DNA from: Pelotomaculum_B sp964543575
GTDB taxonomy: Bacteria > Bacillota > Desulfotomaculia > Desulfotomaculales > Pelotomaculaceae
Reading direction: 5' to 3'
Assembly: GCA_964543575.1 (NCBI GenBank)
Contig: CAZIYV010000146.1
Coordinates: 1-7,977, forward strand
DNA length: 7,977 bases
Shown here one piece after another: positions 6,412-7,977 of the stretch. The translations under genes were made by a program, and so were the position numbers. Numbering within the stretch: position 1 is the first letter of the stretch; every line of letters starts with the position of its first letter. The notes beneath the pieces were generated by a model. The model saw nothing but the letters and a program-made list of their open reading frames with translations, did no database searches and was not told the origin of the DNA.

Positions 6412-6453
6412 GGTGAGACAAGGGGACGGTTCTCTTGTCTCACTCTTGTCTCA
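6412..6453. repeat. REP-like stem-loop with extra half-copy
   Basis: GTGAGACAAG (6413-6422) pairs perfectly with CTTGTCTCAC (6434-6443); allowing G-U pairs the stem extends to 13 bp with a 5-nt loop ACGGT. A second TTGTCTCA follows at 6446-6453. GTCCCCT at 6400-6406 also pairs with AGGGGAC at 6421-6427, giving an alternative fold. Compact palindromes of this kind resemble REP elements mobilised by IS200-like (RAYT) transposases; no transposase is in the window. Confidence 0.6.
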
Positions 6454-6510
6454 AATGTGAAGGGAGTATATGTGCTTTCTACTGTAAGCCCGGAAACATT
6501 CGGACATTTT

Positions 6511-6528
6511 GTGCGACTAAAGTCGCAC
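6511..6528. repeat. 18-nt near-perfect palindrome
   Basis: GTGCGACT and AGTCGCAC form a perfect 8-bp stem around a central AA. No T-run follows on the minus strand, so it does not look like an intrinsic terminator for the operon. It is probably a dispersed intergenic repeat core. Confidence 0.6.
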
Positions 6529-6543
6529 CTACATCTTCTCCCA

Positions 6544-6585
6544 CGTCTCACGTCTCACGTCTCACGTCCCATTCCCCACGTCTCA
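6544..6585. repeat. Short tandem repeat, 7-bp unit CGTCTCA
   Basis: Three perfect head-to-tail copies (6544-6550, 6551-6557, 6558-6564), one variant CGTCCCA (6565-6571), a 7-bp diverged unit, and a further perfect copy (6579-6585), all in one 7-bp register. The array ends 3 bp before the TAG stop of spoIIIAD (6589-6591). The unit shares GTCTCA with the nearby REP-like stem. Confidence 0.75.
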
Positions 6586-6588
6586 CGC

Positions 6589-6975
6589 CTATGGCACCAG
6601 TTTTAGAAGAGCCTGCAGTACTGCCACTACTATCGGCACTGCCAGTACCATGATCAGGATTTTTGATGCGAACTCTATCTTTGTGGCGATCGCTCCCTCA
6701 CCGGCGTCGCGGCAGATCTGAGCGCCAAATTCAGCTATATAGGCAATCCCGATGATTTTAAGGATGGTGCTGAGGTAGACCATGTTGATCCCCGCGCTGG
6801 CCGCCAAATCCTTAATGATATCCATGATTGACCCGATCTTGCCGAGCACAAGCAGGAAAATGATTACCCCTGCGGCTATGCTCAGGAGCAGCGCCAGCTC
6901 CGGTTTCTGGCTTTTAACCACGACCACCAGCACGGTAGCAATAAGGCCTATAGCAACAATCTGAAGCACGTCCAT
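6589..6975 (-). CDS. spoIIIAD: Stage III sporulation protein AD (SpoIIIAD)
   Basis: A 128-residue integral membrane protein (B. subtilis about 133) of the SpoIIIA complex, related to SpoIIIAC and thought to contribute to its membrane base. Hydrophobic segments lie at about 3-21, 27-44, 66-83 and 106-126. The signature KIIGIAYIAEFGAQICRDAGE (from residue 73), with the following GAIATKIEFASK, is highly characteristic. The ATG at 6975 has GAGG about 8 nt upstream. The stop TAG directly adjoins the repeat array, but the C-terminus ends like the family (LQALLKLVP), so the gene appears intact. It follows spoIIIAC by 89 bp, longer than usual. Confidence 0.95.
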   Translation of the reverse strand: MDVLQIVAIGLIATVLVVVVKSQKPELALLLSIAAGVIIFLLVLGKIGSIMDIIKDLAASAGINMVYLSTILKIIGIAYIAEFGAQICRDAGEGAIATKIEFASKILIMVLAVPIVVAVLQALLKLVP

Positions 6976-7064
6976 AATTAAAACCTCGGCTTGATTAGCT
7001 TAAAGCTAGGAGTCTGTTGTACTCTTTATTAACAGCGGCGAAGATGAGTGGAACACAACCTGTG
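6976..7064. other. 89-bp spacer between spoIIIAD and spoIIIAC
   Basis: A longer than usual operon spacer with no ORF. Two small inverted repeats are visible: TAGCTT/AAGCTA at about 6998-7010, and AACACA/TGTGTT at 7052-7066 around a 3-nt loop, the latter overlapping the spoIIIAC stop. Neither carries a T-tract on the transcribed strand, so no terminator is claimed. Confidence 0.4.
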
Positions 7065-7268
7065 TTAAAAAAGCTTAAATACTGATTTAACCTGATCGAA
7101 TAAATTAGCGAGCAATTGAATCACCCATATAAAAACAATTGCCAGACCGGCCAGGGTAACCAGTTGACCCTGCTCTTCTTTCCCCGCATGTTTTAAAATT
7201 GTGTTTAGCACAGCGACCAGAATACCGACACCGGCTATTTTAAAAATAAGATCCACACTGTTTACCAT
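7065..7268 (-). CDS. spoIIIAC: Stage III sporulation protein AC (SpoIIIAC)
   Basis: A 67-residue, two-span membrane protein (B. subtilis 68) of the SpoIIIA complex. Hydrophobic segments lie at about 4-24 and 37-56, separated by the conserved polar loop HAGKEEQGQ, which is the family's most recognisable feature. The frame is open further upstream (to 7340), but the ATG at 7268 is chosen because it gives the family length and has a strong AAAAGGGGG site 7 nt before it. It lies 17 bp after the spoIIIAB stop, so co-translation with AB is likely. Confidence 0.95.
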   Translation of the reverse strand: MVNSVDLIFKIAGVGILVAVLNTILKHAGKEEQGQLVTLAGLAIVFIWVIQLLANLFDQVKSVFKLF

Positions 7269-7285
7269 TGCTGTTCCCCCTTTTA

Positions 7286-7804
7286 TTAGTAAAGGACGAT
7301 AACTACCAGAAAGCCGCTTAAAAAACCAAGATAACTCCAAAGCTTGACATTACGCGCGGCATCCTCTTCAGCCCTAAAGCATTCATTACTGATTTGCTCC
7401 ATTGCCAGGCGCAAATGTTTTATTTGGTCTTCCCGGTCTGAAATACCCAGTGATGAACCCAGATTGCGCAATATCGAAAGATCCTGTGCTTTTAGCGCCG
7501 CTTCCCTGTAATAACCATTGATGGATTTTTCCCACGCCTGCGCAGCGGTTGCACCTGTTCTTGCTGAAAGCTCAGCCGCAGTCCCGCTGAATATGAGCGC
7601 AACATTTTTATCACAGCGCTCCGCCACCAGGCTTAAGGCTTCCTGCAAATGAGTAGCGCCATAAGAAATCTCAGTTTCCAGCATTTGCAGGGCCGATCTT
7701 ATAGAACGCAATTCTTTCGGCCGCCGGGAATAATTGCCGGCGACGGCTATCCCACCAAGACCGCTGGCCGCGACAACCATAGCTGAGCCAAGCAGTTTGA
7801 TCAT
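7286..7804 (-). CDS. spoIIIAB: Stage III sporulation protein AB (SpoIIIAB)
   Basis: A 172-residue membrane protein (B. subtilis about 171), distantly like the GspF/PilC platform proteins of type II secretion and type IV pili, expected to partner the ATPase SpoIIIAA. It has an N-terminal membrane segment (about 4-23), a helical cytoplasmic domain containing RRPKELRSIRSALQMLETEI and YGATHLQEAL (both family signatures), the SLGISDREDQIKHL segment, and a C-terminal membrane segment (about 155-172). The ATG at 7804 overlaps the spoIIIAA stop as ATGA, with GGGGGTG 5 nt upstream, indicating translational coupling. Confidence 0.95.
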   Translation of the reverse strand: MIKLLGSAMVVAASGLGGIAVAGNYSRRPKELRSIRSALQMLETEISYGATHLQEALSLVAERCDKNVALIFSGTAAELSARTGATAAQAWEKSINGYYREAALKAQDLSILRNLGSSLGISDREDQIKHLRLAMEQISNECFRAEEDAARNVKLWSYLGFLSGFLVVIVLY

Positions 7805-7977
7805 TTTTTCACCCCCAGTGACCGTAAGCTTTTGCCGTCTATGATATCCTCTATGGTCCCCACACCACGGGACCGGCCCAGAATAATAAAGCGTTCAAAT
7901 ATTTTAGCGCGGATCAATTTGCTGAAAACAGGCCTTTCAGTAAGGTCAGCCAGCGAAGAACCATGGGCTGTGGTTAG
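7801..7977 (-). CDS. spoIIIAA: Stage III sporulation protein AA (SpoIIIAA), C-terminal part
   Basis: The last 58 codons of the mother-cell ATPase of the SpoIIIA complex, a secretion-ATPase-like protein of about 300 residues; the rest lies beyond the right edge. The fragment begins in the conserved TTAHGSSLADL segment (the family's TAH(A/G) motif after the Walker B region), continues through RPVFSKLIRAKIFERFIIL, and ends SLRSLGVKK. The stop TGA overlaps the spoIIIAB ATG. The operon promoter, expected to be sigma-E dependent from work in Bacillus, would be further right and is not visible. Confidence 0.9.
   Translation of the reverse strand, partial: LTTAHGSSLADLTERPVFSKLIRAKIFERFIILGRSRGVGTIEDIIDGKSLRSLGVKK

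Larger units (their letters stand above)
6307..6588. repeat. Repeat-rich insertion between spoIIIAE and spoIIIAD
   Basis: These 282 bp separate two genes that in most spore-formers are nearly adjacent. The stretch contains no convincing gene. It holds three distinct repeat types from right to left: a CGTCTCA array, an 18-nt hairpin and a REP-like hairpin with an extra half-copy. About 90 bp of unassigned sequence lie next to spoIIIAE. No promoter or terminator is evident on the minus strand, so the operon is probably still transcribed through it. Confidence 0.7.

Noticed and set aside
6511..6528. Intrinsic terminator within the spoIIIA operon
   Set aside because: The stem is not followed by a T-tract on the transcribed strand and the centre is too short for a good RNA loop.
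6285..6551. 88-codon minus-strand ORF across the spoIIIAD-spoIIIAE gap
   Set aside because: It reads through the REP-like repeats, overlaps the spoIIIAE start out of frame, has no ribosome site and shows no protein-like pattern.
6544..6585. CRISPR array
   Set aside because: Units are 7 bp, head to tail, with no spacers; a simple tandem repeat.
7269..7340. Longer N-terminus for SpoIIIAC
   Set aside because: It would overlap spoIIIAB and add 24 residues absent from the family; the ATG at 7268 has a strong ribosome site and gives the usual length.

Overview
The window reads as a spore-forming, Gram-positive anaerobe of the class Clostridia, most likely the Desulfotomaculum/Pelotomaculum (Peptococcaceae) group. 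This rests on a spoIIIA sporulation operon followed directly by biotin-dependent carboxylase genes, G-rich Shine-Dalgarno sites, frequent GTG/TTG starts, moderate GC and short intergenic repeats. The lineage is inferred from gene content and order; no 16S or other marker is present. Every gene lies on the minus strand, so transcription runs from high to low coordinates.

Positions 7977 to 3269 hold the spoIIIA operon in canonical order: spoIIIAA (last 58 codons only), AB, AC, AD, AE, AF, AG and AH. These genes build the mother-cell half of the SpoIIIA-SpoIIQ channel (the feeding tube between mother cell and forespore). The genes are tightly packed: AA/AB overlap by ATGA and AG/AH abut as TAAATG. 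Two gaps break the pattern. One is 89 bp between AC and AD. The other is 282 bp between AD and AE and is filled with repeats: a REP-like 31-nt hairpin, an 18-nt hairpin and a tandem CGTCTCA array.

Positions 3268 to 3055 form an AT-rich intergenic region. It contains three TATACA boxes spaced by multiples of 10 bp, a candidate sigma-A promoter with a perfect TATAAT, and a terminator-like hairpin with a U-tract just before the next gene.

Positions 3054 to 1 encode biotin enzymes. First comes a 659-residue protein in which a pyruvate carboxylase/oxaloacetate decarboxylase carboxyltransferase (PycB/OadA type) is fused to a complete acetyl-CoA-carboxylase-type biotin carrier (AccB). A strong Shine-Dalgarno and ATG lie inside the ORF exactly at the AccB boundary, so a free 153-residue AccB may also be made. 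A 115-bp MITE-like palindrome follows, then accC (biotin carboxylase), which runs off the left edge after 310 codons. The simplest model is one biotin carboxylase serving both a two-subunit pyruvate carboxylase, through the fused carrier, and acetyl-CoA carboxylase, through the free carrier. The nested start and the shared-carrier idea are the main points to test.
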